From a virus: a stretch of DNA of 64,000 nucleotides. Below the pieces are notes generated by a model. That model made no database searches. It was not told where the DNA came from and saw only the letters and a program-made list of their open reading frames with translations. A program made the position numbers and the translations under genes. Location of the stretch: IMG/VR virus record IMGVR_UViG_3300044832_000053, positions 1-64,000 of that record. The stretch is one strand, 5' to 3'. Positions 14,288 through 22,361 of the stretch are shown here, piece after piece. Positions within the stretch are counted from its first letter, which is position 1, and every line of letters begins with the position of its first letter.

Positions 14288-15366
14288 GACCAGCCGTACC
14301 CGGCCTGGCCGCCCGGGGTGGTGATCTCCAGCGAGACCACGTCGTGCCCGTCACAGGGCACCTGGACCAGCGGGCTGTCGATGGTGATCTTCGGTGTGGA
14401 GATGTCCCACTGGTGCCCGCCGGGCTTGTGCAGGGCAACCCGGACGTCCACCTCCTGGAGGCTCTGCGCACCCGGGTCACTGACCAGCACCAGGTGCTTG
14501 GCGGACGAGGGCACGACGTCGCAGTGCGGGCTTCGGATGATGGCGGACACGTTGTCTCCCTTGAGTTGAGGCTGGCCGGGCGGAACTGGGACAGGACCCG
14601 GACCGGGCCCTGGGTTCAGCATCCCGGTCATGGCCACTGACTTGAACTGGGCCAGGCAGGAGGCGACGTCTGCCGCGCTCTGCCTGCCCGCGTAGCTGCC
14701 CCGGAAGGCATTGAAGTCGATCTTCGAGCCATTGAAGTCCATCGTGTCGGTGTACTGGCCGACGGTCGCGTGGGTGTACCCGCCGTAGCCCTGCCACAGC
14801 GTGAAGGAGTCGTTGTCGGAGTACCCGGCGTACCCCGATGTCCACAGCAGAACGCCCCGGCTGATCAGGGGCTCCAGGCTGGGCGAGCCCAGCGCCAGCC
14901 AGTACCAGTGCGGGAGATAGGCGAGATGGAGCACCCCGCCAAGGTGCCGGTAGGCGTCGATGAACTGGGTGGCGGTGCCGATGCCGGGGGCAGAGAAGTA
15001 GGCCGAGACAGGGGCGGCCCGCAGCGCCGTGGCCACGGCGCTGACCGAGTGCCCGAGATCATGTCCCTCGCCGTCTCCCTCGGACAGCTTGAGGGCCGAC
15101 CCGACGGGCTCGATGTCAAGCATCAGCGGGGTGCCGGACCCGACGATCGTGTGGGCCAGCTTCGCCTGGCTGGCCGGGTCCGAGCGGGACTCCAGGAAGT
15201 GGTAGCCGAGCTGGAAAGCGTTGTGCTGGCGGGCCTGGAGGACATGGCCTCCGTAGGCAATGTCAGTCAGCCAGTTCCCCTCGCTGGAGCGGGCACATAC
15301 CGCCACCGCGCCGGAGAGGCTGATCCCCCGCTGGAACTGGGACACGTCAGGGAAGAAGATCGTCAT
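14284..15366 (-). CDS. endolysin, GH25 muramidase
   Basis: Cell-wall hydrolase of 360 residues. The GH25 fold starts with FPDVSQFQ (Asp7), and the catalytic pair is in LMLDIEP (Asp84, Glu86). YHFLESRSDP and AYLPHWYWLALG fit neighbouring strands, and GQYTDTMDFNGSKIDFN near the end of the domain is the usual QYTD...D motif. A Pro/Gly linker (PGPGPGPVPVPPG) separates a C-terminal beta-domain that may bind the wall. The ATG has a strong SD (AGGAGAACTG). No signal peptide, so export depends on the holin. Confidence 0.92.
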   Translation of the reverse strand: MTIFFPDVSQFQRGISLSGAVAVCARSSEGNWLTDIAYGGHVLQARQHNAFQLGYHFLESRSDPASQAKLAHTIVGSGTPLMLDIEPVGSALKLSEGDGEGHDLGHSVSAVATALRAAPVSAYFSAPGIGTATQFIDAYRHLGGVLHLAYLPHWYWLALGSPSLEPLISRGVLLWTSGYAGYSDNDSFTLWQGYGGYTHATVGQYTDTMDFNGSKIDFNAFRGSYAGRQSAADVASCLAQFKSVAMTGMLNPGPGPGPVPVPPGQPQLKGDNVSAIIRSPHCDVVPSSAKHLVLVSDPGAQSLQEVDVRVALHKPGGHQWDISTPKITIDSPLVQVPCDGHDVVSLEITTPGGQAGYGWS

Positions 15367-15405
15367 CAGTTCTCCTGGTCTTGGATCGTGCTCTGGCCCC
15401 GCAGC

Positions 15406-15825
15406 CTACGCTCCTGAGCAATTGGGCGGGTCCGGGACCGGATGGGCGGAGCGCTGCTGGGTGACGACTTTCAGGACGTGCTGGTAATCGTGGTAAGCGG
15501 ACAGGTCAGCAGCATCCCGCTGCGCCTGGGTCTGCCCTGGCACGATGGTGAACACCGTCGTGATCAGCTTGCTGGTCGCGTTGTTGATGTCATTGGCCAG
15601 CGTCGTCCTGATCTTCTGGACATGTGAATAGGCGGTGTTGTACCTGACCTGGCACCGGGTCACCGCCGCGAGATGGCCGGTTGAGTCCGCGAGGTTCTGC
15701 TGCCGCCAGGTCAGCCAGCCGGTGGCCACGGCGATCAGCAGCACGAGGGCCGACTCGATGAGGACGATCCGCATGATCCTGGAGGCTTCCTCATGGACCT
15801 CCGCGATGCCCGGGGGCACGGTCAT
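15406..15825 (-). CDS. single-span membrane protein of the lysis region
   Basis: A 139-residue protein. One transmembrane helix near the N-terminus (IVLIESALVLLIAVATGWL) is followed by a predicted extracytoplasmic helical domain containing two cysteines (TRCQVRY and a terminal PPNCSGA). Placed between the XhlA-like gene and the endolysin, it could be a holin partner or spanin-like accessory, but no family is recognised. A Rz-type assignment is not justified by sequence. Confidence 0.62.
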   Translation of the reverse strand: MTVPPGIAEVHEEASRIMRIVLIESALVLLIAVATGWLTWRQQNLADSTGHLAAVTRCQVRYNTAYSHVQKIRTTLANDINNATSKLITTVFTIVPGQTQAQRDAADLSAYHDYQHVLKVVTQQRSAHPVPDPPNCSGA

Positions 15826-15844
15826 CTCAAGGTTCCCCTTTTGT

Positions 15845-16186
15845 TCAGTGGAATAGGGTCAGGAAAATGCTTATGACGGTAATGACCGACGCAAGACCGG
15901 CGGCAGCGGCGAATACCTTCTGGAAATTCGCCCATTTCCTCGCCGCAATATCCCGCTGGGCGTCATCAGCGTCTTTCAGGGCCTCAGCGGTGGCCAGTGT
16001 CGTGCTGTCCCGGGACCGTGCCTCGTCCCGGATCGCCTGCATAGTCAGGTTCATCTGGTGCATCTCGTTACCGAGACGCTCGATGCTGCCATTGATGGCA
16101 GTGAAATGCCGGTCATGCTGCGCGAGTTTCTCCGCAACAGTTCCTGCGTCTCTCCCGCGCTGGAACTCGGAGCCATCTGCCGTCAA
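15845..16186 (-). CDS. XhlA-like coiled-coil membrane protein
   Basis: A 113-residue protein with the layout of haemolysin XhlA-type phage proteins. A soluble N-terminal coiled coil (HFTAINGSIERLGNEMHQMN, then a charged helix) is followed by a single C-terminal transmembrane helix (FAAAAGLASVITVISIFLTL). XhlA works with a holin and endolysin in some phages. The start is TTG at 16186 with SD AGGAGGG; no ATG gives the whole coiled coil. Confidence 0.65.
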   Translation of the reverse strand: MTADGSEFQRGRDAGTVAEKLAQHDRHFTAINGSIERLGNEMHQMNLTMQAIRDEARSRDSTTLATAEALKDADDAQRDIAARKWANFQKVFAAAAGLASVITVISIFLTLFH

Positions 16187-16205
16187 CCCCCCGTCCCTCC
16201 TGCTT

Positions 16206-18692
16206 CTAGTAGACCGGGAGAACCCCGGCGAACTTCCTGGGCTGCTCGGGGCTTCCGAGGATCTCGGACCAGACGTCGTACGACTGCCCCGGAGTCAGGG
16301 TCACAACCCCGCCGGGGCCGACCAGGCACTGCGCGATATAGCCCTTCCCGGTGCCCCCGGCCAGCCAGGTGGCGGCGTACCAGGTGACCGGCTGGGCCGG
16401 GCGGTTCACGTTGCCGCTGGAGACGGGGAAGGCCGTCATCACCACGAGCCCCCCGGCGACCGGGTCGATCTTCGTGCCGTCCAGGTCAGAGGTCCAGGCA
16501 ACGTTGACTTCTTCCAGGCTGACGGAGGCTATGGGGTCGAAGTTAGTCATGATCACCTTCCACCTGAATTCTGCGGTAACGGCTGCCCATCGTCCACTTG
16601 CCGCGCTGGCCTGCCAGGCCGCCCGGGTCGCCTGGGCCGCCCACCTGGCAAATGCCGGTTGCACTTTCCAGCGTGGCGGGCCTGGACCGGCGGCCCAGGT
16701 GACCGTTCCGGTGACCCCGATGGCAACGAAGAACCCGGAGGCCCCCGAGGCTGAGAAGGCCGTAGCGGTCATGGAGACCGTCAGGGTCATAGTGCCCTGG
16801 GCGGCGCTGGGCGTGGCCGCTGTGCCCGCCAGGGCCTGCGCCAGGGCCAGAATCCCGGAGCCGCCCGAGGTACTGGATGCTGTCCCCGCCAGCGCCCAGG
16901 TGGTGCTGCCCGTGACGATCGTGAGCGCCCCGGTTCCCTCGCTGGCCGTGGCCGATGTTCCGGCCAGCGTCATGGGGGCGAAGGCACCTGAGGCCAGGCT
17001 GGCTGATGCTGCGGTCCCGGCCATGGCCATCAGCAGCGTGAGCGCCCCGGACGCCGCGCTGGCGCTGGCTGCCGTTCCCGCTGCCGGGATGAGCTGGGTG
17101 AGCGTGCCCGAGGCCCCGCTCGCGGCAGCCGCTGTCCCGGCCATGGCCTGGGTGAGCGTGAGCAGGCCCGAGGCCGAGCTGGCCGAGGCCGCTGTGCCCG
17201 CGATGACCGCCGGGCGCAGCGTGGTATCACCGGAGGCCGTGCTGGTGCTCGCGGCCGTGCCCGCCAGTGTCCAGGTCTGCGGGCCGGAGGTGAGCGTGAT
17301 CGCCCCGGTGGCGGAGCTGGTGGTGCTGGCCGTGCCCGCCAGTGTCATGGGGGTGAACGCGCCGGTAGCCGAGCTGGACGAGACAGATGTCCCGGCGAGG
17401 GCCATCAGCAGGGTCAGCGTGCCCGAGGCTGCACTGGCGTTCGATGCCGTGCCAGCCGCCGGGATGCGCTGGGTGATCGTGCCGGAGGCGGTGCTTGTGC
17501 TCGACGCCGTCCCGGAGATCAGCATCGGCGCGAGATTCAGCGTGCCCGAGGCTGAGCTGGGCGTGCTGGCCGTCCCGGCGATCACCGCCGGGGTGAGGGT
17601 CAGGTTGCCGCTGGCCGTGCTGGGCGTGCTGGCCGTGGCCGCCGCAGCCTCGATGAGATTCAGGGACCCGCTGGCAGAACTGGGCGTGCTCGCGGTCCCG
17701 GCCATGGTCTGCGGGGTGAAGGACCCGGACGCAGAGCTGGCTGAGCTGGCCGTCCCGGCCAGGGCCATGCCCAGGGTCAGGGTCCCGGATGCGGAGCTGG
17801 CATTGGCCGCCGTGCCAGCCGCAGGCACGGCCAGGTTCAGGGTCCCGCTGGCCGCAGACGTGTTCGAGGCGGTTCCGGCCAGGTCCCAGGTAACCGCCGA
17901 CGGGCCTGGATCTGCTGGCGGGGGCGTATAGAACGGGGTGACCCCGGGCAGGCCGGGCAGGCCCGGACGCCATCCGGGAGCCACGATGAGCCGGGGAGAC
18001 ACCATGGGCGCAGCCGTGCCAGCCGGGCCAAGGTAGCCCGTGGTGGACACACCGAAGTCGTCTATCCAGTACGGGCCGACCGCCGAGACTGGCGAGTTGG
18101 AGATCCCCCATCCGATGCTGCCAACCGACGCGCCCGTGTTCTGGGTTGCGGCGGATGTCTGGGTGTCCGAGGCGGTGGGATCGTCCAGCGTCGGGAACAG
18201 CTTGAACTCAAGCTGCCCCACGGTGGCCGAGGGGATGATGAAGCCCTCGATGCGGAACATCTGGTTGAGCGGGAACGTCGCGGCAGATGTCAGGATCGTG
18301 GAAGACCCCGAGTTCTGCATGATGATCTTGCCAGCGGTGTTGATCAGCAGCGCGCCGCACTGTGTCCCGGCCGAGGTGGTGGTCCAGAACGTCACCACCC
18401 GGGCGTTCGCCGCCGGGGACCCTGTGGCGTACAGGTAGACGCGGAACCATGTCTGGGCCTGCCCTGCGCCGAGTGAGGGCCCCCAGTAGGCGAAGCTGAA
18501 TGTGCCCGCCGCCGCCGAGCACTGGAGAGCCATTCCGCCGTGCGCGGTGTGCGCGCTGTCGGACGCCAGGACCGAGCCCGCGCCGATCGACGCCGTATCG
18601 ATGGCGTTCCCCGACGCGCCGCCCGAGTTTCCGGGGCTGATCGTGGTGCCGCTGGGGGTGATGCCCTCAAGGCTGTTGAGCAGGACAGGCAC
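16206..18692 (-). CDS. repetitive tail fibre/appendage protein with hierarchical Ala/Ser/Thr repeats
   Basis: An 828-residue protein. Residues 1-215 form a beta-rich domain (FRVYLYATGS, MFRIEGFIIPS, WIDDFGVST) resembling a LamG/concanavalin jelly roll. A Pro-rich linker leads into about 19 copies of a 21-residue unit (consensus AGTASxxSxASGxLTL) over residues 264-664. The units recur with a period of six, giving about three superblocks. A Trp/Arg-rich stretch (PRWKVQPAFARWAAQ) precedes a C-terminal domain (EEVNVAW...GPGGVVTLTPGQSYDVW). GTG start with SD GGGAGG. An in-frame ATG at 16550 with SD GGAAGG could make the C-terminal 114 residues separately. The likely role is a virion fibre for host contact. 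Confidence 0.72.
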   Translation of the reverse strand: MPVLLNSLEGITPSGTTISPGNSGGASGNAIDTASIGAGSVLASDSAHTAHGGMALQCSAAAGTFSFAYWGPSLGAGQAQTWFRVYLYATGSPAANARVVTFWTTTSAGTQCGALLINTAGKIIMQNSGSSTILTSAATFPLNQMFRIEGFIIPSATVGQLEFKLFPTLDDPTASDTQTSAATQNTGASVGSIGWGISNSPVSAVGPYWIDDFGVSTTGYLGPAGTAAPMVSPRLIVAPGWRPGLPGLPGVTPFYTPPPADPGPSAVTWDLAGTASNTSAASGTLNLAVPAAGTAANASSASGTLTLGMALAGTASSASSASGSFTPQTMAGTASTPSSASGSLNLIEAAAATASTPSTASGNLTLTPAVIAGTASTPSSASGTLNLAPMLISGTASSTSTASGTITQRIPAAGTASNASAASGTLTLLMALAGTSVSSSSATGAFTPMTLAGTASTTSSATGAITLTSGPQTWTLAGTAASTSTASGDTTLRPAVIAGTAASASSASGLLTLTQAMAGTAAAASGASGTLTQLIPAAGTAASASAASGALTLLMAMAGTAASASLASGAFAPMTLAGTSATASEGTGALTIVTGSTTWALAGTASSTSGGSGILALAQALAGTAATPSAAQGTMTLTVSMTATAFSASGASGFFVAIGVTGTVTWAAGPGPPRWKVQPAFARWAAQATRAAWQASAASGRWAAVTAEFRWKVIMTNFDPIASVSLEEVNVAWTSDLDGTKIDPVAGGLVVMTAFPVSSGNVNRPAQPVTWYAATWLAGGTGKGYIAQCLVGPGGVVTLTPGQSYDVWSEILGSPEQPRKFAGVLPVY

Positions 18693-18725
18693 GGGGTCAC
18701 CGCCTCCCGTTCAGGCCGGGAGGGG

Positions 18726-19322
18726 CTAGCCGACTAGCTGGCAGGTGAATTCGTCTGCGGTGACACTGGTCAGCCCGGTGTTGGTGGCTACGGTCATGCC
18801 GAGCTGGGCGACCAGGTTGCCCTGCGTGTTCAGGCCGGTGATGGTGGCTGTCTGGGTCACGGTGCGTCCCGCGACAGTCGCTGGCAGGGGCTGGATAGCG
18901 AACGCCGTGAGTGAGGTTCCGGTCATGCACCAGCCCTGGCCGGTGATCTTGCCGGTGGTGGCGTTCTGCCCAACGGCGATCTCGTTGACCACGCCCCAGT
19001 AATCCATGATCCACGGGATGCCGGACACCGCGACGGCGGCCAGCGGGTTCGTCTCGGCCAGGATCGCGGCGGTCGCGGCCCCGATCAGCCCGCCCGGCGG
19101 AGACAGGTAGAAGCCCCACTTGAGAGTCGATGCCGTGGTGGTGGCGATGTAGCTACCCGAGGCATGCAGGTGGATTCGGGTGGACGAGATCAGCGCCCCG
19201 CCGGGAATCAGGTTCTGGATTGGCGAGATGTCGGTCAGGGTGGCCGTGGTGAACGAGGATGTGACCAGGCTGGAGTCGTTCTGCTCGGGCGAGGCCGGGG
19301 CGGTCCAGGAGGCAACAGGCAT
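18726..19322 (-). CDS. virion-associated hypothetical protein (198 aa)
   Basis: Beta-rich, Ser/Thr/Ala-rich protein starting MPVASWTAPASPEQND, with LKWGFYLSPPGG and PWIMDYWGVVNEIAVG strands and no membrane segment. ATG 19322 with an excellent SD (AGGAGGTTCCTG) decides the start; the longer upstream frame is a shadow of the preceding gene. It shares its start base with the stop of the Cys-rich gene. By position among fibre genes it is probably a minor structural protein; similar phage proteins line this region but I cannot name a family. Confidence 0.66.
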   Translation of the reverse strand: MPVASWTAPASPEQNDSSLVTSSFTTATLTDISPIQNLIPGGALISSTRIHLHASGSYIATTTASTLKWGFYLSPPGGLIGAATAAILAETNPLAAVAVSGIPWIMDYWGVVNEIAVGQNATTGKITGQGWCMTGTSLTAFAIQPLPATVAGRTVTQTATITGLNTQGNLVAQLGMTVATNTGLTSVTADEFTCQLVG

Positions 19323-19618
19323 CAGGAACCTCCTGCGTGGCCGAGCAGGATCAGGTCTGCCGGGCTGATCATCGCCTGGGCGCTGGTGCCCTTGTCCAGG
19401 CATTCGGTGCAGGCCACCAGGCCCCGGGTGGTCATGGCCGCATGGGTGCCGCACAGCCGCACCCGGCGGCGGTGGTTGTTCAGGCAGTACCGCAGCCACA
19501 GGCTGGCCGGGGTCGCACCGCACTCCTGCGCACCGGGCCCGGTTCCGCCAGCGCGGCATGGCTCCATGCGCGGCTCGTCCAGGCTGGGGACCCTGAAATC
19601 GAGATGCTGGATGCTCAT
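19322..19618 (-). CDS. Cys/His-rich small protein, probable zinc finger (98 aa)
   Basis: Contains seven cysteines in the pattern EPCRAGG, QECGATP, LRYCLNNHRRR, RLCGTHAAMTT and VACTECL, well suited to bind one or two zinc ions. Unknown function. It lies between two structural genes and overlaps the following gene by one base, so it is co-expressed with tail proteins. It could be a structural zinc-stabilised tail component. Confidence 0.6.
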   Translation of the reverse strand: MSIQHLDFRVPSLDEPRMEPCRAGGTGPGAQECGATPASLWLRYCLNNHRRRVRLCGTHAAMTTRGLVACTECLDKGTSAQAMISPADLILLGHAGGS

Positions 19619-19621
19619 TGG

Positions 19622-20071
19622 TCAGACCTGGGCGGTGAAGGCGTTGGCAGCGGCCTGGACGGAGTCGCCCAGCAGCGGGGTACGCGGGGTGGTGACCAGG
19701 AACGCGCAGATCAGCTTGGCGGTGGTGCCCGACCCGGCCCCGGTGTTGTCGGTCAGCATGCCCCAGTTGATCGTCGTGCCGGGGGCGCTGGTGGTCGGGC
19801 CGAACGTGATCGTGCCCGTGTTCTTGATCACCGACGGGGATGCGGCGGTCGGGGTAACCGGGCCGAATGCGATCCGGGCATAGCCGGTCGCACCGTACTC
19901 GGTGGCTGCCGCCATGGTGGTGAAGGTGTTGTCCAGCGACCCGGAGGTGGCGTTGGTCAGCAGCGCCAGCCAGGCGGTGGACGCGGCCGGTCCCTGGGTG
20001 AGCCGGAATGTCTGGGCCAGGGCCTCCTGCTCCGCGAACGTCATGAGCTGCCCGGCAGAGATGGTGCTCAC
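19622..20071 (-). CDS. minor tail/fibre protein (149 aa)
   Basis: The layout AWLALLTNATSG, then EYGATGYARIAFG, TITFGPTTS and INWGMLTDN is that of a common phage family in which a short beta-sandwich subunit decorates the tail or baseplate (LLT...GYAR...ITF...W.LTD). The GTG start overlaps the preceding stop (GTGA). Role inferred from pattern and context. Confidence 0.68.
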   Translation of the reverse strand: MSTISAGQLMTFAEQEALAQTFRLTQGPAASTAWLALLTNATSGSLDNTFTTMAAATEYGATGYARIAFGPVTPTAASPSVIKNTGTITFGPTTSAPGTTINWGMLTDNTGAGSGTTAKLICAFLVTTPRTPLLGDSVQAAANAFTAQV

Positions 20072-20412
20072 GGGGTCACCTCACGGAAGTTCGCGGCGAA
20101 GAAATCAGGCTCGATGCTGGTGCGGCGCGGGTCCCCGTGCTTGTCGGACCACTCCACGATCTCCAGGTTGCGGCCCTCGTCCCGGCCGGTGTGCTCCACC
20201 TCGGTGCCGTGGGTCATGTCCAGGTCTTCCATCGTGCGGGAAAGGAACGCATCGAGTTCGGCCCGCTGCTCGTCGGTGGGGTTCATCACGTCCGCCACGG
20301 CCCGCAGTGCGTCCCCCCCGATCGGCTCCGCCAGCCGGTTGCCCAGGTGCTCGTCCGCATGGTGCTGGCCGAGGCCCAGCTCCATCGGGTGCTCGTACAC
20401 GTACCGGGTCAT
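20068..20412 (-). CDS. hypothetical protein (114 aa)
   Basis: Acidic, His-containing soluble protein (ELGLGQHHADEHLGNRL) with helical DEQRAELDAFLSRTMEDLDM and a charged beta-end. No family recognised. It sits between the baseplate hub-like protein and a minor tail protein, coupled to the latter by GTGA. Confidence 0.58.
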   Translation of the reverse strand: MTRYVYEHPMELGLGQHHADEHLGNRLAEPIGGDALRAVADVMNPTDEQRAELDAFLSRTMEDLDMTHGTEVEHTGRDEGRNLEIVEWSDKHGDPRRTSIEPDFFAANFREVTP

Positions 20413-20437
20413 GGCCTCACCCTAAGTCCTCTCATGA

Positions 20438-21586
20438 TCATCGGCCCTTCTTCTTCTTGTGCGTTGGCTGAGCCCGGACCGGCAGCCGGTCGATCGCTGC
20501 GGACAGCAGCGAGGCGAAGTCGTGCCGCATGCTCTCGAACGGGGTGACGGTGGCCACCCGCGCGGCGTCGTCCCACTCGTAATGCCCGACCAGGAACGTG
20601 ACCGGGCCCTTGGCCACCTCACCGGAGAAGGCGAAGTCGGACAGCAGTGCCCGGCACAGCATGACCGAGGCACCGTCCTGGTAGAAACACCCCGGGTCCA
20701 CCGGGACCCCGCCCATGTTGGTGAGCTGGCCGTACCTGAGGGTGAATGGGGCGGTGAAGCCAGCCCGGGTGAACCTCTTGAGCACCTGGTTGCCGACGCC
20801 CTGCGCAGACCCGGCGGTTTGCACCCCGGCGCTGGACAGGTCCGTGTAGTCCTCGATCCGGCCCTGGGCATCAATCCGGGCCTGGTTCACCACGCTGGTC
20901 AGGCCGTAAACGGCCTTGGCCGCGCCGTCGGCGGAGGACTGGTAGCGGAGGTAGATCGCGTCCGCACCCGAGGCGATCGTCTGGGCCTCGGGTGCGGTGG
21001 CGATCAGGATGCGGTTAGCCGTCGTGGGCAGCGCGAAGACGCTCAGCACGTTGCCCCGGCCGGTGGTGGTGACCTGCCAGGTCAGCCCGCCCTTGGAGCA
21101 GACCAGGTTGAGCAGGTCGGTGACCGTCTGTGAGCCGGAGTCAATCTGCTGGCCCATCCACATGCCAGAGGGGGAGCCGATACCTGGATTTACCCAGTTC
21201 AGGCCCCTTGCTATCGCCGCGTTGACCACGTTGTCCGGGGTGCCTGTGCCCCAGGTCCCGGTCCAGATAGCCCGGTAGTCAGCCCCGGTCGTGCCGTCGC
21301 CATGCGCGGTGATCGTCCAGCCGGTGTCGGAGGGTGATGGCTCATCCAGAATGCCGCTCCACACGATCGACCCGCCCCGGTAGGCCAGCACCGTGCGCCC
21401 TGTGTTGAGAGCTTCCGCGCGTACCCGGGGCGGCTTGTCCAGGGTGAGGCTCAGGGAATCGCATCCGCCGGGCGTGGTGAAACTGTAGACGGGCGGGGAG
21501 ACGTGCCCGAGGTGGGACAGCGACCGGCCGCTGATCGCCCCGCCACCGGGCGGGAAGGTCACGACATGGGTCAGCCCCGGCTGCAT
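20438..21586 (-). CDS. minor tail protein / baseplate hub-like
   Basis: A 382-residue beta-rich protein. SLTLDKPPRVRAEALNTGRTV and YRGGSIVWSGILDEPSPS with WTITAHG are the typical opening of Siphovirus tail-tip or hub proteins (gp37-like), in which a T4 gp27-like barrel builds the central hub. ITD-like LLNLVCSKGGLTWQV follows. The C-terminus is strongly basic (THKKKKGR). It lies after the distal tail-like protein and before fibre genes, as expected for a hub. Confidence 0.72.
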   Translation of the reverse strand: MQPGLTHVVTFPPGGGAISGRSLSHLGHVSPPVYSFTTPGGCDSLSLTLDKPPRVRAEALNTGRTVLAYRGGSIVWSGILDEPSPSDTGWTITAHGDGTTGADYRAIWTGTWGTGTPDNVVNAAIARGLNWVNPGIGSPSGMWMGQQIDSGSQTVTDLLNLVCSKGGLTWQVTTTGRGNVLSVFALPTTANRILIATAPEAQTIASGADAIYLRYQSSADGAAKAVYGLTSVVNQARIDAQGRIEDYTDLSSAGVQTAGSAQGVGNQVLKRFTRAGFTAPFTLRYGQLTNMGGVPVDPGCFYQDGASVMLCRALLSDFAFSGEVAKGPVTFLVGHYEWDDAARVATVTPFESMRHDFASLLSAAIDRLPVRAQPTHKKKKGR

Positions 21587-21589
21587 GTC

Positions 21590-21880
21590 TCAGATGCCGA
21601 TGAAGTGGTTGAGGTACAGCCGGTAGTCCTTGGGAGGCAGGGTCTGGGAATTCTGGACGGCCTGGTAGACCGCATGGATGTCATCGAGCATGCCCAGGAT
21701 GTTGGACTTCCCGGGCACGTCGCCCTGGTAGAACGCGGGCAGGTCCAGCGTCCCGGAGGCCAGCTCGGCGGCGCACCTGTCCCGGAGCTTCTCGGCCCGG
21801 TCACGCAGCAGCAGGAAGTCGGTGGCGATCTGGACGGCCGTGGATTCCAGGTTCGCCTTGGTGAAATTGTCCGTGGTCAT
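21590..21880 (-). CDS. hypothetical protein (96 aa)
   Basis: Helical protein starting MTTDNFTKANLESTAVQIA, with LLLRDRAEKLRDRCAAEL and ILGMLDDIHAVYQAVQNS helices. It resembles small helical proteins found between tail genes in actinophages. The ATG at 21880 follows GGAG with good spacing; the 15-residue upstream extension contains no SD. Confidence 0.6.
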   Translation of the reverse strand: MTTDNFTKANLESTAVQIATDFLLLRDRAEKLRDRCAAELASGTLDLPAFYQGDVPGKSNILGMLDDIHAVYQAVQNSQTLPPKDYRLYLNHFIGI

Positions 21881-21890
21881 GCAGGGCTCC

Positions 21891-22361
21891 TTACAGATCG
21901 AGCGGGATGAGGACGTTGCAGTCAACCCGGGACGAGTTCACGAAGACCCCGAAGGTGTGGATCGTGCCATCCGCCTGCAACTCGAACCCGGCCATCTCCG
22001 CCGGGCCAGCCGTCGGGGTCCCGGGACCGCCCTTGACGTCGTAGGTCCATACCGGGAACCGCACGGCGGTGGCGGGCTGGTAGAAGGAGGCCAGCGCCGT
22101 GGTGACGATCTGGGTGCCATCCGCCACGGTGCCCGGGGTCAGCAGCTTCGCGGACAGGTACAGCCAGTTGGTCCCGTTGATGGTCCAGTGCTGGTACTTA
22201 AACCAGCCAGAGCCCTTGCCCCAGCCGTTGGACATGGCCGAGGTGTCATTCCAGTTCCCGATGGTCACGGTCGGCCCGGCCGGGGCGGCCTCCAGCGCGG
22301 CCACCCGGGCCACCAGCGCGTCGATCCGGGCGGCGTTGTCGTAACTCTTCTCGCTGGTCAT
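21891..22361 (-). CDS. short tail fibre/receptor-binding-like protein (156 aa)
   Basis: The N-terminal helix ARIDALVARVAALEAA is a heptad coiled coil typical of trimeric fibres. It is followed by a beta-rich domain (WFKYQHWTINGTNWLYLS, TYDVKGG, HTFGVFVNSSRVDCNV) that looks like a C-terminal jelly roll. ATG 22361 overlaps the stop of the upstream baseplate gene (ATGA), so it is chosen over GTG 22382. A host-recognition role is inferred. Confidence 0.65.
   Translation of the reverse strand: MTSEKSYDNAARIDALVARVAALEAAPAGPTVTIGNWNDTSAMSNGWGKGSGWFKYQHWTINGTNWLYLSAKLLTPGTVADGTQIVTTALASFYQPATAVRFPVWTYDVKGGPGTPTAGPAEMAGFELQADGTIHTFGVFVNSSRVDCNVLIPLDL

Noticed and set aside
15110-15123. TCGATGTCAAGCA in the endolysin gene, similar to L5 stoperators
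   Set aside because: It encodes the catalytic LDIEP motif (reverse strand), so the sequence is explained by protein constraint.
15406-15825. Rz-type spanin call for the membrane protein of the lysis region
   Set aside because: One N-terminal helix and an exterior domain fit many families; no lipoprotein partner is nearby and the host probably lacks a classical outer membrane.
16351-17931. 526-residue plus-strand frame opposite the fibre gene
   Set aside because: It is kept open by GC-biased third positions and the Ala/Ser repeats of the minus-strand fibre gene. It has no SD or plausible domain and runs against the late operon.
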